Shown in pieces: positions 15,826-23,250 of a stretch of DNA of 64,000 nt. The position numbers and the translations under genes are program-made. The notes beneath the pieces were generated by a model. It saw only the letters and a program-made list of their open reading frames with translations, was not told where the DNA came from and made no database searches. Source of the stretch: Candidatus Latescibacterota bacterium (lineage in GTDB: Bacteria; Latescibacterota; UBA2968; UBA8231); assembly GCA_022819745.1 (NCBI GenBank), contig JAJEGS010000039.1:496001-560000 (forward strand), given 5' to 3'. Positions within the stretch are counted from its first letter, which is position 1, and each line of letters starts with the position of its first letter.

Positions 15826-17319
15826 ATGCAACCCCAACTCACGCCCTTTCTCGACTGGTACGGCATCTGGCCCTCCCACCGCAAGCTCGAAGACGACGGC
15901 ACCGTCTGGTCCCAAGACCCGCCCCAAGGCATTGAACTCGCGCCCGAACTGGCGCGCAAATCCGAGGTCTTCTTCCACAAGGAGCGCCCTTGGGAACAAG
16001 GAGCCAATCTCCACACCAACGCCATGCTGCACGACGGAGGGCGCTACCGCCTCTGGTATGGCGTGCAACGCTTGGACGACATCACGCGCTCGTACGTCTG
16101 CTACGCCGAAAGCGACGACGGCTTTACCTGGCAGCGGCCAGAGTTGGGCTTGTGCGAGTACGAAGGCTCTACCCGCAACAACATCATCTGCGCGGGCCGC
16201 GACCATCCCCTCGGCTGGGTATTCATCGACCCCAGTGCTCCGGCGGCCGAGCGCTACAAAGCCGTCGGCCCAGGGGCGAACTACTTCCGCGACGGCCAGC
16301 CAGACCCAGAAATGGACTCCACGCGCTTCAAGGCCCTGCTCGCAGCCCGCGACTTGGGCGATGTATCGGCCGGGGAAAAGGCCCAAGGGATTGAAATCCG
16401 GCAGCAGCTCCACGGCGCGACCTCCCCCGACGGCATCCACTGGCACAACCTCAGCACACCTGTCTTCGACGCCGGTGCAACCCAGCTAGACACCCACAAC
16501 CTCTGCGTGTACGATCCCCACCAAGATCAATACGTGGCGTACCTGCGCGGCCATATCGACCGCCGGCGCTTGGTGCGCCGCGCCTCGGGCACACAGTTCA
16601 CATCCCTGGCCGACCCGCACCCCTGCCTCCTGCCCGACCCCCTAGACGCGCTCGACGACGACATCTACAACCCTTGCTACACGCCGTATCCCGGCACGCA
16701 GCCGCGCTACCTGATGTTCCCGTCGATATACCATCGAATCGCCTCTACGGTCGATGTCCAACTCGCGGTCAGCCGCGATAACCACCAATGGATCCGGCCC
16801 TTTCGCCAGCCCATCATCGACCGCACCTATGAAGGGGGAACGTACGGCCAGCTCTACGCCAGCCCGAATCTCATCGCTGCCAACGGCACTTGGCGGCTAC
16901 CTTTTAGAGGCTACCAACGCCGCCACGACTTTCTCCGCCGTGGCGCTACGTACCCCGAGGATGGGGAATTTCGCTGGGCCTGTTGGGAGCCGGACCGGCT
17001 CGCGGGAATAGAGGCCAAAGACGAGGGGAGGGTCACGCTCATCGAGCGGCCCTGCTGTGGCCGCGAGTTACTGCTCAACTTTCGCACGGCTCCAGACGGC
17101 TGGATCAAAGCCGAAATCGTCCAGACCATTCACACGCCACCCCAGCCCGTAGAAGCTCACCCCGGCTTTTCGCTCGCCGAGGCCGCACCCCTCACGGGAG
17201 ATTCCATCGCCGAGGCTGTGCGCTGGCAGGGCCAAACCGACTTATCGGCCCTCTCAGGCGAAAACGTCGGTCTCCGCTTTCACCTGTACAAAGCCAAGCT
17301 GTTTTCAGTATCTATTTGA
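15826..17319 (+). CDS. GH32/GH43-like five-bladed beta-propeller glycosidase-related protein
   Basis: The 497-residue protein shows repeated propeller-blade motifs: MLHDGGRYRLWYGV, YVCYAESDDGFTWQRPELG, HNLCVYDPHQDQYVAYLRG and IASTVDVQLAVSRDNHQW. This layout matches large hypothetical families related to glycoside hydrolase clans F/J. A C-terminal beta-sandwich ends in LRFHLYKAKLFSVSI. No signal peptide is seen. Catalytic acids cannot be assigned with confidence. It follows the oxidoreductase by 6 bases and probably supplies or modifies its substrate. Its last codons overlap a relic of another gene on the opposite strand. Confidence 0.7.
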   Translation: MQPQLTPFLDWYGIWPSHRKLEDDGTVWSQDPPQGIELAPELARKSEVFFHKERPWEQGANLHTNAMLHDGGRYRLWYGVQRLDDITRSYVCYAESDDGFTWQRPELGLCEYEGSTRNNIICAGRDHPLGWVFIDPSAPAAERYKAVGPGANYFRDGQPDPEMDSTRFKALLAARDLGDVSAGEKAQGIEIRQQLHGATSPDGIHWHNLSTPVFDAGATQLDTHNLCVYDPHQDQYVAYLRGHIDRRRLVRRASGTQFTSLADPHPCLLPDPLDALDDDIYNPCYTPYPGTQPRYLMFPSIYHRIASTVDVQLAVSRDNHQWIRPFRQPIIDRTYEGGTYGQLYASPNLIAANGTWRLPFRGYQRRHDFLRRGATYPEDGEFRWACWEPDRLAGIEAKDEGRVTLIERPCCGRELLLNFRTAPDGWIKAEIVQTIHTPPQPVEAHPGFSLAEAAPLTGDSIAEAVRWQGQTDLSALSGENVGLRFHLYKAKLFSVSI

Positions 17320-17341
17320 GGTGACCGGCGAACACCTCGGC
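17307..17341. repeat. Left copy of a 35-base direct repeat; relic of a DUF6817 gene 3' end
   Basis: These 35 bases match 19016-19050 at 31 positions. On the minus strand both copies read ...EVFAGxLK followed by TAG, the last residues of the DUF6817-like protein at 19021. The left copy has no gene body left. The two copies bracket the ATPase/nuclease gene at 17467-19014, suggesting a duplication caused by its insertion. Confidence 0.6.
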
Positions 17342-17384
17342 ATCGCCCTATCCATACGCTGTAAAGCACGGCATCTGCAAGGAG

Positions 17385-17441
17385 ATGAACGTGAAAAACA
17401 TCACCGTCTCCTGCTATCCCGGCCCCATCCAAGCGGCCTGA
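17385..17441 (+). pseudogene. Possible antitoxin gene remnant (18 codons)
   Basis: A short frame with AAGGAG just upstream of ATG 17385 reads MNVKNITVSCYPGPIQAA and stops. The opening MNVKNITVS is typical of small ribbon-helix-helix antitoxins, but the rest is missing. It may be the truncated start of such a gene fused to unrelated sequence. Confidence 0.3.
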
Positions 17442-17466
17442 TAGACCGGCCCAAGGAGAAATGGCC

Positions 17467-19014
17467 ATGAGCAAACGCTTACTCCCCATCGGCATTCAGA
17501 CCTTCCGCGAGATTTGCGAGCGCGAGTGCTACTACGTTGACAAGACCGCCTACATTCGTCGGCTGCTCAACGAGGGCAAGCACTACTTCCTGTCGCGTCC
17601 CCGACGCTTCGGCAAGAGCCTGTTCTTGGACACACTCAAGGAGCTGTTCGAGGGCAACGAGCCGCTGTTTGAAAGACTGGCCATCCACGACCACTGGGAC
17701 TGGTCGGTGCGTTATCCAGTGCTGCGGCTCAGCTTCGGCAGGGGCAACTTCAAGGAGCCCGGCTACGTCGAGGCTATGCTCATGGAGCAACTCGCCGCCG
17801 CCGAACGTCGGTCAGAGGTCGCCTCCGAGTTCGCCACGGCCCCTGGACGTTTTGCCGCTCTGCTGGAGGCTCTGCACAACCAAGCCGGGCAGCCGGTGGC
17901 GGTGCTGATCGACGAATACGACAAGCCGATTTTGGATGCCTTGGAAGTGCCGGAGGTCGCCCGCGCCAACCGCGACTTTTTGCGCGGCCTCTACGCGGTC
18001 ATCAAGGACAGCGACGCGCATGTGCGCTTCACGTTCATCACCGGGGTGAGCAAATTCTCCAAGGTCAGCCTGTTTTCTGGCCTCAACAATCTAAAGGACA
18101 TCACCTTGGACCCGCGCTATTCGGCCCTCTGCGGATACACTGAGGCGGACTTGGATACCGTGTTCGCGCCGGAACTGCCGGGCTTGGATCGGGATCAGAT
18201 CCGCGACTGGTACAACGGCTACCGTTGGCTCGGCGACGAGAGGGTGTACAACCCATTCGACATCCTCCTACTGTTCGACAGCCGCGAGTTCAAAGCCTAT
18301 TGGTTTGAGACCGGGACGCCGACGTTCCTAGTCGAAACGCTGGGCAAACGCCACGTCAGTTCGTTGGAGTTAGGCGAGATGGTCGGCAGCGACGAGTTGC
18401 TATCGACCTTTGACGTCGATCATATCGCCACCGAGGCGCTGCTGTTCCAGACCGGCTACCTGACGATAACCGACGCCGAGGAACTGGGCGGCAAGCGGCT
18501 CTATCAGTTGGGCTATCCCAACCGGGAGGTGCGACAAAGCCTCAACGAGAGCTTGCTGGGCCACTTGGTGCAGGACTCGACGCGGCAGATGGCCAACAGT
18601 ATCCGGCTCTACCGGCTGTTGGAAGCCAACGACTTCGCTGGTTTGAAGACGCTGTTCCACGCCTTCTTCGCCAGCATTCCCTATGAGTGGTACACTAACA
18701 ACGACATCGCCGGCTACGAGGGCTATTACGCCAGCGTGTTCTACTCCTATTTCGCCGCACTGGGATTGGACATCACCGTGGAGGACAGCAGCAGCCACGG
18801 CCGCTTGGACATGGCGGTTTTGTTCAACGGCCATGTCTATCTGTTTGAGTTTAAGGTGGTCGAGTTGGCGTCCGCGGGTGCGGCGATGGCGCAGTTGCAG
18901 GAGCGGCGCTACGCGGATAAGTACCGCGCCTTAGGGCAGCCGATTCACCTGATCGCCGTGGAGTTCAGCAAGGATGAGCGCAATGTCGCGGCGTTTGACG
19001 TGGAGCAGGCGTGA
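17467..19014 (+). CDS. AAA-ATPase-like / PD-(D/E)XK nuclease protein (AAA-ATPase_like + PDDEXK_9)
   Basis: The start at ATG 17467 has AAGGAG 8 bases upstream; an ATG two codons earlier is too close. The ~515-residue protein begins LPIGIQTFREICERECYYVDKT and FLSRPRRFGKSLFLDTL, the diagnostic N-terminus of the AAA-ATPase_like family with a P-loop variant (RPRRFGKS). VLIDEYDKPI forms Walker B. The C-terminal domain has GRLDMAVLFNGHVYLFEFKV, the D-x(n)-E-x-K signature of PDDEXK_9 nucleases. Such genes are abundant in anaerobe and symbiont genomes with unproven function. It is flanked by a 35-base direct repeat, which suggests arrival as a unit. Confidence 0.85.
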   Translation: MSKRLLPIGIQTFREICERECYYVDKTAYIRRLLNEGKHYFLSRPRRFGKSLFLDTLKELFEGNEPLFERLAIHDHWDWSVRYPVLRLSFGRGNFKEPGYVEAMLMEQLAAAERRSEVASEFATAPGRFAALLEALHNQAGQPVAVLIDEYDKPILDALEVPEVARANRDFLRGLYAVIKDSDAHVRFTFITGVSKFSKVSLFSGLNNLKDITLDPRYSALCGYTEADLDTVFAPELPGLDRDQIRDWYNGYRWLGDERVYNPFDILLLFDSREFKAYWFETGTPTFLVETLGKRHVSSLELGEMVGSDELLSTFDVDHIATEALLFQTGYLTITDAEELGGKRLYQLGYPNREVRQSLNESLLGHLVQDSTRQMANSIRLYRLLEANDFAGLKTLFHAFFASIPYEWYTNNDIAGYEGYYASVFYSYFAALGLDITVEDSSSHGRLDMAVLFNGHVYLFEFKVVELASAGAAMAQLQERRYADKYRALGQPIHLIAVEFSKDERNVAAFDVEQA

Positions 19015-19015
19015 G

Positions 19016-19050
19016 AGTATCTATTTGAGACGGCCCGCGAACACCTCGGC
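19016..19050. repeat. Right copy of the 35-base direct repeat
   Basis: This copy covers the stop codon and last residues of the DUF6817-like gene on the minus strand and begins 2 bases after the ATPase gene's stop. It matches 17307-17341 at 31 of 35 positions, including the CTATTTGAG with the TAG stop and GCGAACACCTCGGC. Confidence 0.6.
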
Positions 19051-19560
19051 GAACCGCTCCTCGGCGATGCCGCCCAAGCGCTGCGCCATGCGCTCGAAGG
19101 CGTCGCGGCGGTAATCCCATTGGCCCCACCGCGCCACCTGCTCCAGCCAATCGCACAGGTGAATCGTCACTAGATCGTTGAAGTCCTGCTCATTCAGCTC
19201 AATGGAATCGCCAGTCAGGCGGTCTTGGAGCACGTAGGGAGCACCGTGCTGCTCCACTGCGGCGTCAAACGTGTCGCGCACCATAACGCAATTGACGTAC
19301 GCCAAGTATTCGGCCCGCTCGCCGATAAGCGCCTGCACTTCAGCGCGGCGCTCGACGGGCAGGGTAAAATCTTGGAAAATCTCGGTGCCGTATATGGAGT
19401 GAAAGAGCGCGGCGTGGCACATCACATCGTCGCCGCCCCACTTCTTCATATCGCCGTGCACGCCGATGCAGTGAGCCAAGTACGTCTTATTGGTGTGCCC
19501 AACATCGGCAGCGCCAATCTCCCTGAAAAATGCAGTCATTTCTTTAAAACTGGCAGTCAT
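19021..19560 (-). CDS. DUF6817-like protein (HD-type helical fold)
   Basis: The 179-residue protein contains TYLAHCIGVHGDMKKWGG and CHAALFHSIYGTEIF, histidine-rich helices that match the DUF6817 family, which resembles HD-domain metal-binding proteins. The rest is helical, with LCDWLEQVARW near the end. Function is unknown; an HD-like hydrolase is possible but unproven. It lies 9 bases downstream of the MFS transporter gene and is probably co-transcribed with it. Its 3' end has been duplicated at 17307-17341. Confidence 0.65.
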   Translation of the reverse strand: MTASFKEMTAFFREIGAADVGHTNKTYLAHCIGVHGDMKKWGGDDVMCHAALFHSIYGTEIFQDFTLPVERRAEVQALIGERAEYLAYVNCVMVRDTFDAAVEQHGAPYVLQDRLTGDSIELNEQDFNDLVTIHLCDWLEQVARWGQWDYRRDAFERMAQRLGGIAEERFAEVFAGRLK

Positions 19561-19569
19561 AGCGTCGTC

Positions 19570-20766
19570 CTATGCGTTTGAGGATTGGATCGGCCGGTCG
19601 GCAATCGGCAGGTGGAGCAGCGCAGCTACCACGCCGAGGGCAATCGCCAACCACCAGACGGGATTGTACGACCCAGTCGAATCGTAGAGCAGGCCAGCCA
19701 GCCAGACTCCCAAGAAACTGCCGGCCTGATGACTGAAAAAGACAATCCCGTACAGCGTTGACAAATAGCGCGCCCCGAATATCTGCGCCACGGTCCCACT
19801 AGTCAACGGCACAGTCGCCAGCCACAAGAAGCCGATCAGGCCGCCGAAGAGCAAGGCGGAAAAGCTGGTCAGGGGGACGAAGAGAAACAAGCCGATGACC
19901 ACGGCGCGGCTGAAGTAGAGCGCGCTCAACAAATATTTCTTGCGGTAGCGGTCGCCCAGCCAGCCGAACAACGACGAGCCAAAGATGTTGCACAGGCCAA
20001 TCAGCGACAAGGCCGTGGCCCCAATCATGCGCGACAGGCCACCGTCGGTGAGGAACGAAGGCAAGTGCGTGGCAATAAAGGCAACGTGGAAGCCGCAGAC
20101 GAAGAACCCCGCGTTGAGCAGCCAATAGCCCGAATGGCCCCGCGCCCTGACCAGCGCTTGCAGCAGCGTGCCCTCGCCGTGCGGCCGGGCCGCGTGCGCG
20201 CTAGGACGCTGCGGAAAGCCAAAGGCCAACAGCACAACCCAGCCGATTAGGGCCGCGCTGACCGCAAAGGACGCCTGCCAACCCGCGTGGACAATCACCC
20301 ACTGTATCCCAGGCACTAAGGCAAAAGTCCCAAACGAACCGGCCGCGGTGACGATGCCAAACGCCGTGCTGCGATTTGCCGGATGGACGACGCGGGCGAC
20401 GGCCCCCAGCACGACCACATACGTCGTGCTGCCGAGCCCCAAGCCGATGATGAGTCCCAACGTCAGATGCAAACCGAGCGGGCCGCTACTAGCCGGCACC
20501 AGCAGACACCCGGCCGCGTAGAGCAGCGCACCCCCCAGCACGACCCACCGCGCCCCGTAGCGATCGGCGATCATCCCGAACAAGGGTAGGCCGAAGACCA
20601 CGTTTTGCAGCGCTATGGCTAAGCTGAACACTTCGCGCCCCAAATCCAAGCTGTCGCTAATCGGCTGTAGAAAGAGGCCAAACGACTGGCGGATCCCCAT
20701 GCTGGCGAGGACCGTCAACGCACTGAAAAGCACGATGATCGTCGTCTGGCGATTCGCAGCGGCCAT
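19570..20766 (-). CDS. MFS transporter, monocarboxylate/oxalate-formate-like
   Basis: The 398-residue protein shows twelve hydrophobic segments with the MFS loop 2-3 motif GMIADRYGARWV and its second-half relative GWLGDRYRKKYL. An AAGSFGTFALVPG helix and GVWLAGLLYDSTGSY near the end resemble the monocarboxylate and oxalate/formate antiporter families. Substrate cannot be read from sequence; an organic acid is likely. It is divergent from the lactonase gene, with a hairpin between them, and leads a two-gene unit with the DUF6817-like gene. Confidence 0.85.
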   Translation of the reverse strand: MAAANRQTTIIVLFSALTVLASMGIRQSFGLFLQPISDSLDLGREVFSLAIALQNVVFGLPLFGMIADRYGARWVVLGGALLYAAGCLLVPASSGPLGLHLTLGLIIGLGLGSTTYVVVLGAVARVVHPANRSTAFGIVTAAGSFGTFALVPGIQWVIVHAGWQASFAVSAALIGWVVLLAFGFPQRPSAHAARPHGEGTLLQALVRARGHSGYWLLNAGFFVCGFHVAFIATHLPSFLTDGGLSRMIGATALSLIGLCNIFGSSLFGWLGDRYRKKYLLSALYFSRAVVIGLFLFVPLTSFSALLFGGLIGFLWLATVPLTSGTVAQIFGARYLSTLYGIVFFSHQAGSFLGVWLAGLLYDSTGSYNPVWWLAIALGVVAALLHLPIADRPIQSSNA

Positions 20767-20776
20767 GAAAAGTAGT

Positions 20777-20809
20777 ATAGCCCTTGTCGCACCTAGGACA
20801 AGGGGCTAT
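20777..20809. promoter_or_regulatory. Hairpin in the divergent MFS/lactonase promoter region
   Basis: ATAGCCCTTGTC at 20777-20788 pairs with GACAAGGGGCTAT at 20797-20809, leaving one bulged base and an 8-base loop. It fills much of the 77-base gap between divergent starts, so it may be an operator or a leader hairpin. No T-tract follows. Confidence 0.35.
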
Positions 20810-20843
20810 GTTTCGGCGCAAAACCTCAAAGGAGTAAACCTCA

Positions 20844-21866
20844 ATGACCGCACAAGACCAACCCGTCGTCTTCGTCTCGCTCACCGGCGACGAAGCCATT
20901 AAGCTCTACGACCTCGACCCCCAATCGGGCGCGCTGGACCTGCGCGCCACCAGTCCGGCACACGGCCCGTCGGGCGCGCTCTTTTTGCATCCGTCGCGCC
21001 CCGTGCTCTACGACGGCCATGTCGGGGACTCAACCCTCGCTAGCTTCCATCTCGATACCGCGTCGGGGGAATTGACCCTGATCAACAAGGTGGACACCAG
21101 CCTCGACACCCCCGCTCACCTCATTACCGACCCCGCCGGTCGTTTCCTCCTCACCGCTTATTACACCGGCGGCGGCGTCACAGTCCACCGCTTAGACGAC
21201 GACGGAGCCATCGGCGATCTCGTCCAGCGCATCGACACCGGCCCCAAGGCACACGCCATCCTGCTGACCGAGGACGAGCGCTTTGTCTTTGTGCCCCACG
21301 TCTATCCCAACAACAAGACCAGCCAGTTCCGCTTCGACGCCAGCACCGGCCAACTCTCGCCCAACGACCCGCCCGTGCTGGCTCCACCGGAAGGTGAGCC
21401 TGGCCCTCGGCACATCTGCTTCCGCCCGCTCGGCGACATCGCGTACATCGTCAACGAACAGGGCAACACAGTCACCGCCCACCGCTTCGACCCCGAGCGC
21501 GGCACCCTCTCCATTTTCCAGGACATCTCGACCCTGCCCGCGGACTATACCGAAGGCGGGCACACCGCCCACGTCGAAGTCCATCCCAATGGCCAGTGGT
21601 GCTACGCATCCAATCGCGGCCACGACAGTATTGTCGGCTATAACATCGACGCCGACGGCGCGCTCAGCCCGTTCGGACACTACCCAATACCGGCCAGCCC
21701 GCGCTCGTTCAATATCGACCCGACTGGCACGTACCTGTACGGCGCTGGAGAAGCCGCCGACCGCATGACCTGTTATCAGATCGATGCAACCAGCGGTGCC
21801 CTACAGCCCATCGCGGATTACGAAGTGGGCAGTCAGCCGTTTTGGGTCATGGTGACAACGCTTTAG
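20844..21866 (+). CDS. Lactonase family protein (6-phosphogluconolactonase-like beta-propeller)
   Basis: The 340-residue protein has seven-blade propeller repeats, for example IKLYDLDPQSGALDLRA, LASFHLDTASGELTLI, GGHTAHVEVHPNGQWCYASNRGHDSIVGY and SPRSFNIDPTGTYLYGAGE. The blade with SNRGHDSI and the DPTGTYL segment are hallmarks of the YbhE/Lactonase family (PF10282). It would hydrolyse a sugar lactone in the cytoplasm. Start ATG 20844 has AAGGAG about 9 bases upstream. The setting among oxidoreductases and sugar enzymes fits a non-phosphorylative sugar oxidation route. Confidence 0.85.
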   Translation: MTAQDQPVVFVSLTGDEAIKLYDLDPQSGALDLRATSPAHGPSGALFLHPSRPVLYDGHVGDSTLASFHLDTASGELTLINKVDTSLDTPAHLITDPAGRFLLTAYYTGGGVTVHRLDDDGAIGDLVQRIDTGPKAHAILLTEDERFVFVPHVYPNNKTSQFRFDASTGQLSPNDPPVLAPPEGEPGPRHICFRPLGDIAYIVNEQGNTVTAHRFDPERGTLSIFQDISTLPADYTEGGHTAHVEVHPNGQWCYASNRGHDSIVGYNIDADGALSPFGHYPIPASPRSFNIDPTGTYLYGAGEAADRMTCYQIDATSGALQPIADYEVGSQPFWVMVTTL

Positions 21867-21909
21867 AGGCCGTGTATCTGCGCTCATCTGCGTTCATCTG
21901 CGGATCGTC

Positions 21910-23166
21910 TTAGCCCAACCCAAGCGCTTCGTCGATGTCCTGCTGATAGGCCCGCACGGCTCCGCTCATAATCTCCTCCATGGACAGCGAACGCCCGGCG
22001 TGCGCCGACTCATAGGCCCCCACAATCGCCGCGACGGCCTGCATCCCGCCAAAACCATCCACTTCGGGTTGGCCGCCGGTGAGTATGGCTTGGGCAAAGT
22101 CGTGGTACTCAATGGCCAAGTGCCGGGAGTCGATTTCGTAGAAGGATGTTGCGGAAGGATCGTATTCTACGCCGTCGGCACCAAAGAGGCGCTCGGTGAT
22201 CTCGTCGAGGTGAAAATCCGGCAGGAGCGAGAGGATTTCGCGGCCTTTTAGCTCCTTGCCTTCCAAGCGCAGCACCGCGGGCCGACCATTGCGGTCGCCG
22301 GGAGCATAGAGTGCTCCCAAGCGGCCGTGGACGCTGCGCTCCCATCCCCGACCACCGCGGCCCGCCACCAACACGAGTTGCGCCAGTGCACCAGACCGCA
22401 TCCTGTATAGCGCGACGACAGAATCCTCGCCCGTGGCCTCTACACTCTCGGGATAGGTCTTGGCCCGCTCGCGGTAGGATTCGAGGGGGTGATCGTCGTA
22501 GCCGTCTGGCCTGCGCCGCACCGGCTCGACGATGAAGCCGCCGCCAAATACGTGCGCGTAGTCCCCCATGTAGTACTGGATGATGTCGCCGTAGTGGACG
22601 CCCATGTCCAAACCAATGGCCCCTTTCTCCTTGAGATGGCGCCAAGGCGTAATGGTTATGCGGTCGCTGCCGCCGGCCGACGCCTGGATCATCAAAAAGG
22701 GATCCCCGAGCAGGCCAGACTCGACGATCGCCCGAGCCAAGCGATTGGGCGGGTCGCGGCGGTAGTTTTCGGCCGTGGCCAGCACGGCATTGCCGGTGTC
22801 GGCTGCGTCAATCATGGCTTGGCAGGCGCGCATGGTAATGCCGAGGGGCTTTTCCACCAGCGCGTGCTTGCCGGCCAACAGGGCTGGCACGGCCACTTGG
22901 TGATGCACGGAAACGTCGGTAACCACATCGACGGCTAGGATATCATCGCGCTTGAGCATCGAATCCATATCCGTAAAGATCAGCGGCTCGCGTCCGAACA
23001 GCCGCTGCACTTCGCGGGCGGCAAACTCGGCGTTTGCTCGGTTCACGTCGCAGACGGCCATCAATTCGACATTGCCGATGCCGCTGTCTTCTAACACCTT
23101 ATAGGCCAAGATGTGGCGATGGCCCATGCCGCCGCAGCCGACGACGCAAAGCGGTACTTTTTCCAT
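21910..23166 (-). CDS. Gfo/Idh/MocA family oxidoreductase
   Basis: The 418-residue protein has a Rossmann nucleotide site VVGCGGMGHRHI at 8-19 and the EKPLGITM motif near residue 100. Its long C-terminal domain includes GAIGLDMGVHYGDIIQYYMG with the His and Asp of the substrate pocket, then FHLDEITERLFG. AGGAG lies 9 bases before the ATG. It is divergent from, and likely functionally linked to, the DUF6785-like membrane protein; a second such pair lies at 36.5-39.4 kb. The gap between the upstream lactonase and this gene holds three 10-base ATCTGCG-type units (21876-21905). Confidence 0.85.
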   Translation of the reverse strand: MEKVPLCVVGCGGMGHRHILAYKVLEDSGIGNVELMAVCDVNRANAEFAAREVQRLFGREPLIFTDMDSMLKRDDILAVDVVTDVSVHHQVAVPALLAGKHALVEKPLGITMRACQAMIDAADTGNAVLATAENYRRDPPNRLARAIVESGLLGDPFLMIQASAGGSDRITITPWRHLKEKGAIGLDMGVHYGDIIQYYMGDYAHVFGGGFIVEPVRRRPDGYDDHPLESYRERAKTYPESVEATGEDSVVALYRMRSGALAQLVLVAGRGGRGWERSVHGRLGALYAPGDRNGRPAVLRLEGKELKGREILSLLPDFHLDEITERLFGADGVEYDPSATSFYEIDSRHLAIEYHDFAQAILTGGQPEVDGFGGMQAVAAIVGAYESAHAGRSLSMEEIMSGAVRAYQQDIDEALGLG

Positions 23167-23250
23167 AATAGAGTCTCCTGTTGTGTGTGCGGAAAGTCGT
23201 GCGCGACTACGGGCATTGTCAAGGGGAAGGCAAAACTCGGAAGAAACATT

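Noticed and set aside
15751..16446. Minus-strand frame of 231 codons opposite the GH43-like gene
   Set aside because: The sense protein has clear propeller repeats; the antisense product is low-complexity and without motifs.
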